Shown: piece by piece, positions 35,688-47,662 of the stretch | Position numbering within the stretch: position 1 is the stretch's first letter | Layout of the letters: each line of letters begins with the position of its first letter | Assembly: GCF_000204055.1 (NCBI RefSeq) | Contig: NW_006768789.1 | Location: 670,243 to 734,242 of the forward strand | From: Melampsora larici-populina 98AG31 | Taxonomy: Eukaryota > Basidiomycota > Pucciniomycetes > Pucciniales > Melampsoraceae | Length of the DNA: 64,000 bases | Direction: 5' to 3' | Notes under the pieces: generated by a model | Told to the model about the DNA's origin: nothing | Seen by the model: only the letters and a program-made list of their open reading frames with translations | Databases searched by the model: none | Made by a program: the position numbers and the translations under genes

Positions 35688-36885
35688 TATTTTTGTGAAT
35701 TGATGTTTCTGTCTCAAAATGAAAGAAGTAACGAAATGAATAAAAAGAAATGATAGTGAGATGTGATCAACTTCAAAAAGTTCTTTGTTGCTGAGAACAA
35801 AGGTAAAATGAAAAAGAGATATTCGGATAGAATTTGAAAGGAAAAGTTAGGATTGAACAAAGGTGTTGATGATCAATTGACAGGTTTATATATGAATGGG
35901 ATAATGATATCAAGTGAATTCTAGGATATGATGATTTTTTTGGGCATTCAAGCTTCGTTGTCAATGATGAGTCACAAAGTGAATGCGTTAATGTTTATGA
36001 ATGAGTTTATTTAATAAATCCAAATCCGTCAAGCCGAACCGCAGTTTAATGATAGTGGTATAAGTTGGTGATCTTGCTTATGATTTGTTTTGTTTTTTTG
36101 CTATAACTTCAGTGATTTAATCGAGGTCAAATCGAGGGAACTTCTTTTACAGAGGTTTTCATGGAATTCCACAATGAAAGCTCAAACCTTTGTAAGAGTA
36201 ACACAACTTGACCGTGATGACATCGATTCTTGCTTCGACTCACAAATCACACGAACCAATCCAGTTTAGCCAAAGTAAAGCTCATTTGACGACGGATAGA
36301 GTCTAGAGATGAAGAACAAGTCAATTCAAAACATTCGATGACAGTGATGATTTGATTCGGATATGAGAAACCGTACCAGTCCAGTTTTTATCATCGCATT
36401 TTGAAAGAATTGGCATCAGTTCTATTCCATCACTATATGATGAATCTTCAAATGTCTACGAACCTTCAAAAGACAACCAATGCTAAGTTCTATCCGAGGC
36501 ATTTCACACCATTTAAAGATATATCGCTGAACAGGAGCAGTATGTAGCAAACACGTTGGTTTGACCGTGAATGGCAGCTCAGCATCTTGATAATTCCAGT
36601 GACAAAGGTTGAGAGTAAAACAGATCGAAGTGTTTTGAAGGTCATGAGTCAATTGGGTTGTATGCTTGCTCTTCTGAAATCGGTTTTGACGATTTTCAAT
36701 CAACTCATTTGTAATCACAATCACCTCATCACAGCTTACGATGACATCATCGACGTTTATCATTCTAGCCAAACATATTTTGTCACAATATTCAAATCAA
36801 TCAATGCTCTCCACCACAATTTGACTCCTAAACTTTTCTTCCACACCTACGGAACTCATTTCTTGATTTAAGGAATATTAAAAAA
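35688..36885. other. Divergent promoter region, Egh16-like / MET14
   Basis: 1.2 kb between divergently oriented starts. No gene, repeat or distinctive regulatory palindrome was recognised. Confidence 0.5.
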
Positions 36886-37648
36886 ATGAACAACCTGACC
36901 TTTCATCCATCCTCAGTAACAAAATCTGAACGAGAAGAACTCCTTGGTCAAACCGGCTTAACTATCTGGTTTACCGGTCTCAGTGGTAAATTCACCCTTC
37001 ACTGGAAAAATTATAATGAATGGAAACCTGAATTGATCAAATACTTCTCACAGGATCAGGTAAATCAACCTTATCAACAAAACTAGAAGAAATTTTATTG
37101 AAATCAAATAAGAGGGCATTTGTATTAGATGGAGATAATATCAGAAAAGGATTAAATTCAGATTTGGGTTTTACTAATCAAGATCGAAAAGAAAATATTA
37201 GAAGGATTTCAGAAGTTAGTAAATTGTTCAATCAAAGTGGTATTATTGTTCTTGTTGCATTTATTTCACCTTTTATAGATGATAGAAGATTAGTTAGAGA
37301 GTTACATCAAATCAATGAGTTAAATTTTTTAGAAATCTATTTAGATTCTAGTCTGGAAGCTTTAGAAAATAGAGATACAAAAGGACTTTATAAAAAAGCT
37401 AGATCTGGTGAAATCAAAGGTTCTTTGCTTTCACTTTCATTTGCTTCTTTTCTTTTCCGAGCCATACAATTTCAACTGATACTTTGTTTTGTTTTGATCT
37501 TATGCTAAACATTCAAGACTTTACTGGAATCTCTTCACCATATGAGCCACCTGTTAATCCGGAAATTCATATCAAAACAGATTCACTTTCAACAGAAGAT
37601 AGTTTAGAAATCATCATGGATTACTTAAAAACTCACAACTTCATTTGA
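36886..37648 (+). CDS. MET14: Adenylylsulfate (APS) kinase
   Basis: APS kinase phosphorylates adenosine 5'-phosphosulfate to PAPS with ATP, the second step of sulfate activation for cysteine and methionine synthesis; it is cytosolic. Three exons (36886-36985, 37054-37419 and 37518-37648) give 198 aa, the usual length. The P-loop GLSGSGKST spans residues 31-39, and the first intron splits its Gly34 codon. [16 protein letters not shown] and the [16 protein letters not shown] segment are the classic APS-binding region. VAFISPF, the lid-region [13 protein letters not shown] and [11 protein letters not shown] complete the signature. All key residues look intact. It shares its upstream region with the divergent Egh16-like gene. 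Confidence 0.95.
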
Positions 37649-38676
37649 GTTCTCCAAGACAAAGGCGGAGACTGAGAGGTAGAATTAAGAAGACATGTTT
37701 TTGTTGGTTAATGAGAAGCATAATTGATTCTGTCAGATGAGATTATTTGAAATCTCTGAACTTATCTGATTTCCATCAATGTTGAGATGACTAAATGCCT
37801 CGTGGATACCTCAAAAGCTTCATCACAGCTGAATGAGTGCTTGGCAAAAAGTGTGTCAAGGTCATGTGAGTCAAATGCTCCGTAGGATATAGGAGTCCCA
37901 ATTCTATCAGACCTTCTCTGATGATACACGTGAATTCTTCCTGTGAAGTGCAACACAGCCCTATGCGAACTATGAGATCATTGGAGGAGTGTACCTGGTT
38001 ACAACGTTTCATCATTATCTTCCAGGGATATTCAAGGTCAGGAACAGGGAGAGTTGACGAACTTGCCTCTCGTCTCGCCTTCATTCAGCCATTATTTATA
38101 TGATATCCATCAGAGATCTCTGGGCCCCTTTGACCCTCAATCCCTTTAAGAATTACTCTTGATTACCCTTTGTCATACCACTGAATTATATCCACAACAG
38201 CTAGTCTCCTGACTCACTATCCTTCAATTACTTCGAACACTGATTTCAACTTCTTTCTCTCACCCTTATACCGTGGTGACCTTGGACCCCTTCTTTGTTT
38301 CACTCGAAACTCAGATTCAACGTAAGCACTATATGTATACATCACAGTTGTCCCTTGTGACCCTGTGAAAAAGTGGCGTGCTGATCCCAAGGTGTTATGA
38401 CACATTTGGCCTGATGCAGATCAATTCGAGGCGTGCCTTTTGAAGCCCACCTCGAAGCCCCGCCCCGCTTTGGCCATCTCAACTTTTAATCTCACATCAG
38501 TCCTGTTGACTGTGACTCACTCCTGATCTCTATTTCTCTCTGAAAGTGTGGATTGTTTAAAGAAGTCACCATCAGACTAATCCTCAATCTCTATCTTCAA
38601 TTCTAATCTCTAATCTCCAATTCTTAATCAAACCTATCAAGAAGAACAAACCATTGATTTGAAACGATCTATCATC
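37649..38676. other. Intergenic, PH-protein upstream region
   Basis: No gene recognised. CT-rich tracts at about 38520-38640 just before the start codon look like a fungal promoter or leader. Confidence 0.5.
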
Positions 38677-40547
38677 ATGACTATCTCATCTCCATACTCA
38701 ACCGATACTGAGCCAGAATCGATACTATCTAATGCAGATCAACCATATCTACCACTACAAACTTTACTTTCATCATCACCACCTACCAATTTACTCTTAC
38801 TTAGGACCCGGTCAGAAAGTGAAGATCATCGAACCCCAACTGTCTCAAATCAATCTATTCCAAAGCCACAATCACCATCAAATTCAATCACACCAGTACC
38901 ATCACAAGTCCCATTAGAAGCACAAACACAACTTGAGTTAGATTCAGACGATGAATTGGATCAAACTTCTCAACAAGTTCAGCATTCAACCCATTACAAA
39001 GAGTTTGGTGATATGGAAAATGAAGAAATCATTCAAGATGGTTATCTAGAGAAGAAAGGTGAACGACGAAAGACCTGGAAACGACGTTGGTTTGTGTTAC
39101 GGAAGACTTCTCTAGTTTATTACAAGAACGATAAGGTAATCCCTTTTTCTATCTTAATATGTGAGAGAGATGACAAGGATACTGATTGATGTCTTACTTT
39201 GAAAGGAATATCGCCTGTTGAGAATGATTCCTTTGACTGATATCCATACCTGTGCAGAAGTTCAAGTCAAACATCATGATAATACCTTTGGAATCGTCAC
39301 ATCGGAGCGAACGTATTATGTAAGGGCCAAGACTAAGGCCGAGCGTGATACATGGATAAGTAAAGTAAATCAAGCGAAGGACTCACTAAAGAAAGCTATA
39401 AGGCAACATTCGGGTGATGACATCTTGATCAACAAATCTAATTCTCCACATCATAATACACCTATCATCCGCTCTGCTACCGTCATTGGGGATGGATTCG
39501 ATTCGATTCGATTAGATGAATTCGGACTTAAAAAATCAGACGCTTTGAACGTGGAACCAAGAGACATAGCCACACTTGTCTCTAACACTACCTTGACTCG
39601 ATCATCTAATCTGAACGCTAGCCATATCAATCGACCCACCCCATCAATCGTCTACTCACCCGATCCTTCGTCTACTGCGTCCGACTGTATCTCATCTGCA
39701 TCAGATACAGCCAATCGTAGAAGGCATATACGATCCACTACTCTACTCTCGGACATCATGGCAGATCCATTAGCAAAACCATATCAACGTCGAGATCTTA
39801 GTTCTGGTAGCTCTAGTAACGATCCTACAGGTCATGATTTGACTTACCTTTCATCTGCTGTCGAAAATCTTTTGAGTAGTTCGGATGATGAGGATGAGGA
39901 CGACGTAGCTGTAACTCCAGAAGCGAGCCAGTTCAATTCGTCACCACAGCCTTCCGGGATGGTCGACAACTATCCGTTGAGTATCCCGGCTGGTGAACGT
40001 AAATTGACTTTACCAGAAGCCAGTAAAACGATCAGTGAGTCCCTTCTTGTACATCTCGTCATTCTCAAACGGTTTCAACCTTTTTGAATTTTGTCCTTGC
40101 CATTGTGAACTTAAACAGTCCAAGGATATCTAATGAAACAAGGCAAACGAAAAACGTGGAGAAAACGTTATTTCACATTAACTAGTGAAAAACTAGTTTA
40201 TTCACGAACGCATATGGTAAGCTGATAATTCCTTCTTTACCCTTTTCTGTAATCTCAACATTGATCGGTTTGAACACTAGATGAAAGTGGGCAACAGAGG
40301 AACGAAACAAATTTCAGTCCGAAGGATATTGGATGCTATCGAGTGTGATAAAACCACATCTTTAACATCGGATTCAAGTACAGGTGGTGGTACTGTCTCC
40401 AAGATTGAAGCAAGATGTTTCAAGATTATCACATCTGATCGAACTTATCTCTTGAATGCGCCTACCGAAGAAGATGAAATCAAATGGATTTCGGCCATCA
40501 AGTGTTTATTATCAACATTTAGAGATACGAAACGATCTGATCAGTGA
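38677..40547 (+). CDS. Double pleckstrin-homology domain protein
   Basis: Four exons (38677-39135, 39206-40034, 40119-40216 and 40281-40547), all GT-AG and in phase, give 550 aa. The ATG at 38677 is the first usable one. Residues 1-115 are Ser/Pro/Gln-rich. PH1 spans about 119-214: it opens with DGYLEKKGERRKTWKRRWF and closes with the Trp of RDTWISKVNQ. A disordered linker holds an acidic patch (SSSDDEDEDD). PH2 spans about 430-547: it opens with QGYLMKQGKRKTWRKRYF and closes with KWISAIKCLL. Both PH domains have the K-x-G-x(n)-R-x-W/F basic motif near strand 1-2 that often binds phosphoinositides, so membrane-linked signalling is likely. The layout is TAPP-like, but orthology is not established. 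Confidence 0.9.
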
Positions 40548-41183
40548 TCTTGGATCAGGAGAGGAGGAGGAGGGAGTCAGGAGAACTAAATCAGTTTTTT
40601 TGTTTTTTAGTTTTGTTTTCCTTTTTTTTGTTTCATGGAAATTTAATTTTTTCTTTTCATAATCAAACTCATTTTAATCATTTCTTCATGTTTGCATCAA
40701 ATTTTTACTTTTTTCTGTCTCTTCATCTGTTTCTGAAAACAACAAACTATATTTCAAAATACATATCTCTCTACATTTATTTATTATTTACTATTTAATG
40801 ATTTTTCTTTTTTTTTGATGAATTTCACATTTGTAAGTTTTAGAAATATGTGTTTCTTTCTTTCTTTCTTTGTTTTTTGTTTTTGCTTTTTTTTGAAAAA
40901 GAAAAATCTTGAACAATTCTTTTTCATAGATTGAATTTTATAAGAATATATTATTATTTTTTCGATCAAGGTTTTTTTTTGGTTTTTTGGTTTTGTATAT
41001 TTGGATAGAGGTTTGAAGTTTGAATTTTGATTGATAAAGATTGAAAACCAGTTGACTAATTTTAAACATTATGTCTCTAAATGTAATAAACCAACAGTTT
41101 AAAGTCATAGATTCTTTTTAAAGAGTGTATTATGTAAAGTAGTTTGTGGAATTGTATAGACCATTTTCTTTGACTAGACACTA
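40548..41183. other. T-rich downstream region of PH-protein gene
   Basis: Strongly T-rich, including TTTC tetranucleotide repeats near 40853-40872 and poly-T runs. It probably contains the 3' untranslated region and polyadenylation signals of the PH-domain gene. No gene. Confidence 0.5.
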
Positions 41184-41199
41184 TGCGCGCATGCGCGCA
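41184..41199. repeat. Perfect alternating purine-pyrimidine palindrome
   Basis: TGCGCGCATGCGCGCA is a perfect 16-bp palindrome with strict purine/pyrimidine alternation, lying alone in AT-rich DNA. Such sequence can adopt Z-DNA or form a cruciform. No gene or transposon end is linked to it. Confidence 0.8.
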
Positions 41200-41463
41200 A
41201 CAGGAGAACAATTTACAACTTCAAATGATTGTTTCCAAGTTACCTCTTACTACAAAATCAAATACAAAAACCCACTTGTATGGGTTAAAACATATCATGT
41301 TTAACCACACTTTGCTATCAAAAGCTTCCCACATTGTCACCACCAACTCATATTCACTCCCCTATACATATGGAGGTTAATCAATTCCAGGTTAAATTTC
41401 ATGAGTACAATAAAATCCCCTATTTGACCATTATAAAAACCCTTATAAGCAGAAGAAGTTAAT

Positions 41464-41655
41464 CTATTCCTGGTGACCCTTAATCAAGTGAACAAGACAC
41501 AGAAAGCATTGATAACCCACCTCCAGATTTGTAAGGGAAGATTCCACTTCAACCCCCTTGGCTATCAAATGTTTTAGTGCCTCAGTAGTGTAAGGTTCCC
41601 GCGATGCAGAGTTGACAAAACATACAAAAGTTTCTGACACGTTTACTAATAAACT
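41464..41655 (-). pseudogene. Orphan exon-like fragment
   Basis: A minus-strand open stretch after a good acceptor (TTTTTCAG near 41656) reads like real protein (SETFVCFVNSASREPYTTEA, HLIAKGVEVESS). No upstream exon or start could be found and the frame ends after about 60 codons. I do not recognise the family; it is probably a fragment of a duplicated or transposon-carried gene. Confidence 0.3.
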
Positions 41656-42940
41656 GAAAAACAATTGACAGTTAGATAGGTTTATTCTTGCAGTCTACAA
41701 ATCGAGGGATGCACGGGTTTGTTGTTTAACGGGAATTGAGTTGATACAAATAAGCAAAATGGGCAAATATATTGGCAAAATAGTGACAGGGATAGGAGGA
41801 GGGTTGTCCGAAGGATGCGGAGACAAAAAACCAACAAAGCATAGGCCATTTTATTGCCTACTGGCTAAGCATATGTGGTAAAAATGGCGCGTGACCAGTG
41901 TTATAAATGCACAACTTCCAATCTACAAAAAAGCACAACTTCCAATCTACAAAGAAACAAAAAGACAAAAGACAACAACAATTGGTGGTTCAATGAGAAT
42001 GAGAAATCAAGCAAACAAATCTCAAACACAATTAGGTGGACACTTGAATCAACAAACATGAAAGGCCAATGAACATGTGGTGGTGATTGGCTGAGCGGGG
42101 GGAGGCTAATTGGTTGACCATATGAACCAAGAGACCAAGAAACCAATACTTCATTGGGCAAAATACACGGACAATTGATTGAATTGAGTTACTTTTCAAC
42201 TACAAGTAAGGAAAATTCAAATATATGTAGGAGTAATCAGAGGAAGGAAAGAAGCTATGTGGTGCCAAATGCAGTGATAAACAACATTTGCTTTTCAAAA
42301 AGCAAGAAAACTGCTTGCTTCAAAAGGTGTGAGTCAACAAAAAACAAAGTGAAATTGGACAATAGAAGATGTGGAAACAAAAAGTACATATTAGAGAAAC
42401 GAACTGAACAACGAAATCTAAATACTTGGACCAAGCAACAGATGATCAAACTCGAGTGATGCGAGTAGCTTGCAACATTTTGTTATTTAGATAGATGAAA
42501 GAAACAGCATTCATAAATATATTTTGAGATTGTGAAGTAAGATAGTGATATATAGTGTCAAGAGACAAGTATGGCTAAGAATTCATTGTCTACATCATAA
42601 TCTCCAGAGGATTTGCATTAAAAAGAGTGAAGATTTGAAAGTCCAAGTGCTTCAAGATAACCTCTTGTAAGTAATACTCAAAAGAATTCACCATGATGAC
42701 TACTACAAATGGTGGATTGTGTAAGAGACTGGAAGCCCTGAGGTAAGCTGAGTCAGAAAAAAGTAGAGGATAACCCTTTCTTGGGTTTCTGATCAAACAA
42801 GGGTTGGTGGGTGGATTTTTAGACAGTAATTCAGAGAGAGAAGTGGACAGAAGCAAATCAAGGATTACATTACTTTCAGAGTGTCTCTCAAGGAAATATT
42901 TTCTCTCTATAGTGAGATCTTTTTTGAATTTTGCTGTCTT
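41656..42940. other. Intergenic, no gene seen
   Basis: AT-rich, with simple tandem duplications such as the repeated CACAACTTCCAATCTACAAA at 41909-41955. No supportable gene. Confidence 0.5.
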
Positions 42941-44688
42941 CTAATCATCAACAGTTTTTTTAGCTTCATCCCAACTCATTTTAAAGTTATCCATATACTC
43001 CTTGTAAAGACGTCCTCGCATTTGAATGTCTTCTAATTTCGCTTTCTTCTTCTGAGACTCTAGCTCCCGCTCGATTTTGTCTAATTCCAGAGTTTCTCTA
43101 CGTCTCTTGAGAGTCTTTGTCTCATCTAAGTTTTTTTCTTTGAAATCCATTTCGGCTTGCTGAAATTCTAAAGTTTCCCTTTTAATTTTGAGATCATGAA
43201 GTAATCGTGTGTGTTCATCTTTTTCCGGGTTCAAAGACTTGGTAATTGCCTCGTTAAGTTTGCTAGACGATTCCACTTCTGCCTTTCTTGCATTTTGCTC
43301 GGCCAACATGTAATCTTTTTTGAAACTCCACTCGGCTTCGCGCTCTTCTCGTGAAGGTAAGTGATTAGCTAACATAGAAGAAGCCGGGCCTGAATTCACA
43401 TGTGATGATTTACTTGCAACTAGACTTTGAGAATCAATGACTGAGCTTTTCCGAGGTTGAGAATGTCGAGTTTTCTGCACCGGTTGATCTTTTGATATTC
43501 CCACACGTTTTTGAGAGCTTTCATTAATGCTGCTGTCTTCATGATCACTTAAATTTTCAAATCGAGGAGTCTCAATACTTTCAAGCATCCGGTCAAAATC
43601 ATCCTCGTTGGGATTACTAAGGTTGTCATCTAGTTGGTTCTTTGAATTGGCTTTTCCTTGACTCGGTAATATATCTTCGAGATCTATTGGTTGGTTAGAC
43701 TCCTGTACATCGTCTGGTGAGTTGGCCTTTCTCCGTCCGAAAGCAGGGATCATCTCCTCAAAGTAAAGACATTTTTTTTTGACCATTGCTGGAATCATTA
43801 AACGTATGTTAGAAGAGTTTCTACTAGTGCTTAGAAAGAGGAGAACTTACACTCAAACTTCTCTTCAACCAGCGATACAAGCTCTTTCCATGCCTCACTA
43901 TCAGATGTGTAACCATTCGCCTCCTTCTCAGCCAACGCATCATCCATAAGTTTCTGTTTTGCTCCTTGACCAGTCCCATTCTTGTAGTCTCGCGCCGTAC
44001 GGAAATGCTTCTCAAGATCTCGAATCTGAAGAAACCAACAAAACCAACGTTAACCAAATCTGTATGTAAGCAAAAACACGAAAAACATAGATAAACATGC
44101 CTGTTGCTCGACCTTTGTTGAACTGATATTTGAAAATCCGTTCTCAGCAAGGTATTTAGAGATGTCCTCAGCCACTTTGCCCTTCTTAATCGTCCCACCT
44201 TCACCCCTCCACCAATCAAGACGGAACCCATCACCTTCTGGCATAGTGAGCCATTCGATCAAAAGAAAGAGGGAATTCTTGCCCTCCTTGTTGAAGTCAG
44301 TGCGCCACTGGACTCGACCACGGCCAGGGGAAGATGGCTGATTGTTCTTGTTCTTCGCTTTCGAATCCGTTTTTTTTCGGGTCTTTTTTGGAGTATGATC
44401 AGTTTGAGATGTTTGAGGAACTGAATCTTGAATTTGCGATGATTGATGGTATGACATCGTTGGCCAAATAGAATGATTGTTTAAAGCAGGAGAGAGATGA
44501 GCAGGAGAGAATTGCTGGTGGATCGTAGGAGAGAATTGCTGATGGATTGCCGGCAAGATATGTGGATTGATAGTAGGCGAGACAAAGGTGTAAGAGTACC
44601 CTCCAAGTGGAGGAGCTTGCCCTGCAATCAAAGGGTCTGAAGGAGTCCTGGAAATTGAATTGGTTCGAGATGCAGGCATATGAGCCAT
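42941..44688 (-). CDS. Rust-type expanded family protein, Myb/trihelix-like domain
   Basis: Three exons (44101-44688, 43851-44025 and 42941-43788) give 536 aa. Residues 1-95 are Pro/Ser/Gln-rich and include an imperfect duplication (HQQFSPTIHQQFSPAHLSP); a basic patch (KKTRKKTDSKAKNKN) follows. Residues about 125-260 form a Trp-containing helical domain (WRTDFNKEGKNSLFLLIEWL, LDWWRG, KVEQQIRDLEKHFRTARDY) of the Myb/SANT or trihelix kind. Large families with this plan occur in rusts, though this is from memory and unchecked. A disordered linker and a strongly charged C-terminal coiled coil complete it. The first intron would begin with GC (CAG|GCATGT) and end with CAG, an uncommon GC-AG intron; the second is GT-AG. 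A transcriptional or transposon-derived DNA-binding role is inference. Confidence 0.75.
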
Positions 44689-44784
44689 GTGAAAGATTCG
44701 TGGCTATAAGAAGGTGAACTTTGAAGTATGAAAGATACAGGAGTACAGGTGTGTGGTGTGCACAAAGTTTCCAAATTAAATGTG

Positions 44785-44850
44785 ACATCCAGAAACATCT
44801 TGGAGATGTCCCAGAAGTTTCTGGATGTCGGTTCTTGACACTTCTGGGAC
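44785..44850. repeat. Overlapping nested hairpins upstream of the family gene
   Basis: ACATCCAGAAAC (44785-44796) pairs with GTTTCTGGATGT (44817-44828). The overlapping GTCCCAGAAG (44808-44817) pairs with CTTCTGGGAC (44841-44850). The two stems share the base at 44817, so they are close to mutually exclusive. They lie about 100-160 bp upstream of the minus-strand start codon, possibly in the leader or promoter. Confidence 0.65.
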
Positions 44851-46467
44851 CCAAAACACGAGTTTTGAATACCCCTAATGTCATCTATTCCATTCATAGA
44901 GAAGGCAGTGTTATGTATGAATCTGGTGCAGTTGACATATATTGATACAATGTTTGACTTGGCATGATGTAAATAGAAAGGGGATGCATGAGGTGGATAA
45001 AAAGTGATAATTCAATAGCCTTCCAATTCATGTACATAGAGCCCAATCTCACTTCATCAATTTCTGATCAGAATTACAGCCGTTTCAGCAATCATTGGTA
45101 ACTTTCGAGGTGATGGGTGTCGCCCAGTTTTAACTACGGTTTAATTTTTGGTCCAAAACTCAGTTTTTTTCAGTGTCACAGGCCTAAACCTTGTTTTGGC
45201 TCCTGCAATATGCTTTTATCTCACGGTGGGCATGGTCAAAAAAGAGTTTTGTCGAGTTTTTGCCAGTTTTGGATTAAATCTCGACACAACACAAGAGAAA
45301 AAAAAGTTACCGTTGATTCTTGAAACGGCTGTAGATCTGACAGAATTCAAATCATCTTCAGAATCTGCTCAAGCAGATGGGTCTGTGATGGTTACATGGT
45401 AAACAGATCATAACAAGTTCTACACATCAGAGAAATCTAAAAATGCAAATTGCATGAGACTCACATTAGCTTGTTGAACAAATCTCTTTGAATTGAATTT
45501 TATGTGGTAGGACTTTTTGGGTTGGGTTGTAGAGAGCACAGACATTTAGTCCAGTCAAGCTTGACCAATCTTGAGCACAAAATAGTTTCAGAACTTGAGC
45601 AGTTCACAGTCAGGCTTATCTGAATTGTTTGTAGTTTTTCAAAGAAATGATCTTACAAAAACTGATGTAAAAATGTGTCAAAGATGCCACAAAGTACATA
45701 GGATATGATGATCTTAAATGTGATATATTATCTGATTAAAAATTCATTCTAACAAACACATCCTCAATTTTTCTATGAATTTTTTTATTCATGACTTCGC
45801 ATATGTTCATATGTCTCCCTGTGACAAACTTCATGGATGATGTGTCCAATTAACTATTGATAGGATTGGCAATCTACTTGGTAAGACCTACAACAGGAAG
45901 TTTTAATCCCTCATCAGGTTCAGATTGGGCCTGACTGCCAACTGAGGTTTTGCTCTGACCAAAATGCTTTGATGGCTGATATCAATTCTATTCAAAGTTC
46001 ATTGATCCCATTGTCTCCATGTGTATGTGGCATGCATGATGTGGGACGTGCAAATCCATTATTTATTGGCAAAGGATGTGAATTCATGAGTACAAGTGAT
46101 CTACTGAAGATACATGCACAAACAATGGCTGGGGAGATTGTTCTCCAGCGTGTAAACTGTGGAGCTGTCTACGGATTCGGCATGAATGTTGGTGTTGATC
46201 AAGTTTTTTTTAATCAAAAGGCCTCTTTTGACTCAAAATGACGTGGAGGTACGCATATATTGGCAAACACATGATCATGAGCCAGAAAATGAGATTCACT
46301 GAGACGTCCTGCCAACCCTCAGTATTAAAACAGCCATGTCTCGGTACTGTACATACATACGACTTTATAACAAGTACGGATCCGGGCCTTGTTATGCCCT
46401 CAGCCTTTATGTAGGGTCAGAGGCGAGAAGGGCAAGAAGGAATATCAGAACGGCACCATAAACCCCC
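44851..46467. other. Intergenic; one weak Cys-bearing ORF
   Basis: At 45969-46241 (plus) an open frame contains CVCGMHDVGRANPLFIGKGC and a later NCGAVYGFGMNVG. It has no signal peptide, splice partner or family I can name. The rest is AT-rich without a recognised gene. The last 200 bp should hold the carrier promoter. Confidence 0.4.
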
Positions 46468-47662
46468 ATGGAGCACATTGTTGATCCTCGTCCTCTTCCG
46501 CAGAAGCATCCGCTGAAGGATATTGGCTATGGCTCGGTACCTTTCATGATCATTCAATCCAACGAAGTGTTTCCCGACTGAAACTATATGCGATTTACTC
46601 TAGGTGGCGGGTGTATGCTCAAAGTTATTCGAACATCCGTTTGATTTGGTCAAAGTTCGTCTTCAAAGTCAGCCGCTTGATCAAGCCTTACGCTTTCGAG
46701 GCCCATGGGATTGTTTTCGACAGACAACTGCTCAAGAAGGAATTCGAGGCTTGTATCGAGTTCGTGACGTCATTTGGGCATGTTTTGGGCTCATGAGGGA
46801 TTGAATTCTTGCTTTCATTCCACTGACACACGATCTCAATTTGGCTATGGGTTCCGACTTGAATATAGGGAGTCAGCATGCCTGTGATCGGTGCGATGGC
46901 TGAGAACGCAACACTCTTTTTAGTTTACGGTCAAGTTCAGAAACTCATCCGGCATTTGACATCAGATTCGACCAACCCAACGCCGTCCAATACTCCACTG
47001 CCGTTAAAGTATGTGGCCCTGTCGGCCGCATGTGGTGGTGCTACGACAAGTTTCATTTTGACACCCATTGAGCTTATCAAGTGCCGAATGCAAGTCCAGC
47101 AGCTTGGTCATGTGCCTAGTCAGCTACCCAACATCCAATCATCAAAACCACAACCGCTTCCAGGACCTCTATCGATCATCAAATCTGCCTTAGCGGATGG
47201 CGGAGTACGGGGACTCTGGCTAGGACAAACCGGAACCCTATTAAGAGAAACGGGGGGATCGGCCGTCTGGTTCTGCACCTTTGAAACTATGACGTCAGCA
47301 TTTATCAGTCAACATCAAGCAAAGCGAACCGGTCCTATGAAAGATGTCACAAAATCAGATCTCTCTTCGCCAGAACTCATGATATCTGGGGGGATTGCCG
47401 GAATATTTTACAACGTTGTCTTTTTTCCTGCTGATTCGATCAAGAGTGCAATTCAGACTGAATCAGAACTCAAGACAGGACCATCCAAAGCCATGGCAGC
47501 TAATGAGAAGTCACGAGGTTCATCGAATTTGGGAAAGCAATTGTGAAGGCGAGAGGGTGGAGAGGATTGTATGCTGGGTGTGGGGTAACTTGCTTGAGAA
47601 GCGGGCCTAGTTCAGCTTTGATATTTTGGATCGTGAGTCGCTTGGAGAGTAGATTTGATTGA
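46468..47662 (+). pseudogene. ORT1: Mitochondrial ornithine carrier (ORT1-like), frameshifted near the 3' end
   Basis: This is a mitochondrial carrier family member resembling yeast Ort1/Arg11, which exchanges ornithine across the inner membrane for cytosolic arginine synthesis. Exons 46468-46536, 46604-46759 and 46869 onward join by GT-AG introns. Carrier signatures lie in each third: EHPFDLVKVRLQ, LTPIELIKCRMQ and FFPADSIKSAIQ. ENATLF, the GLWLGQ..LLRE block and the GGSAVWF context match ORT1. After SIKSAIQTESELKTGPSKA the frame runs into a stop at 47546. The expected last segment (FGKAIVKARGWRGLYAGCG, then LRSGPSSALIFW, stop 47662) lies in another frame, starting near 47510. No GT-AG intron in the gap restores frame without removing conserved residues. 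Either the gene is newly broken or one base is wrong in the assembly. Everything else is intact. Confidence 0.85.

Noticed and set aside
36587..36871. 94-codon ORF upstream of MET14
   Set aside because: It lies in the divergent promoter region, overlaps an opposite-strand ORF and has no recognisable features.
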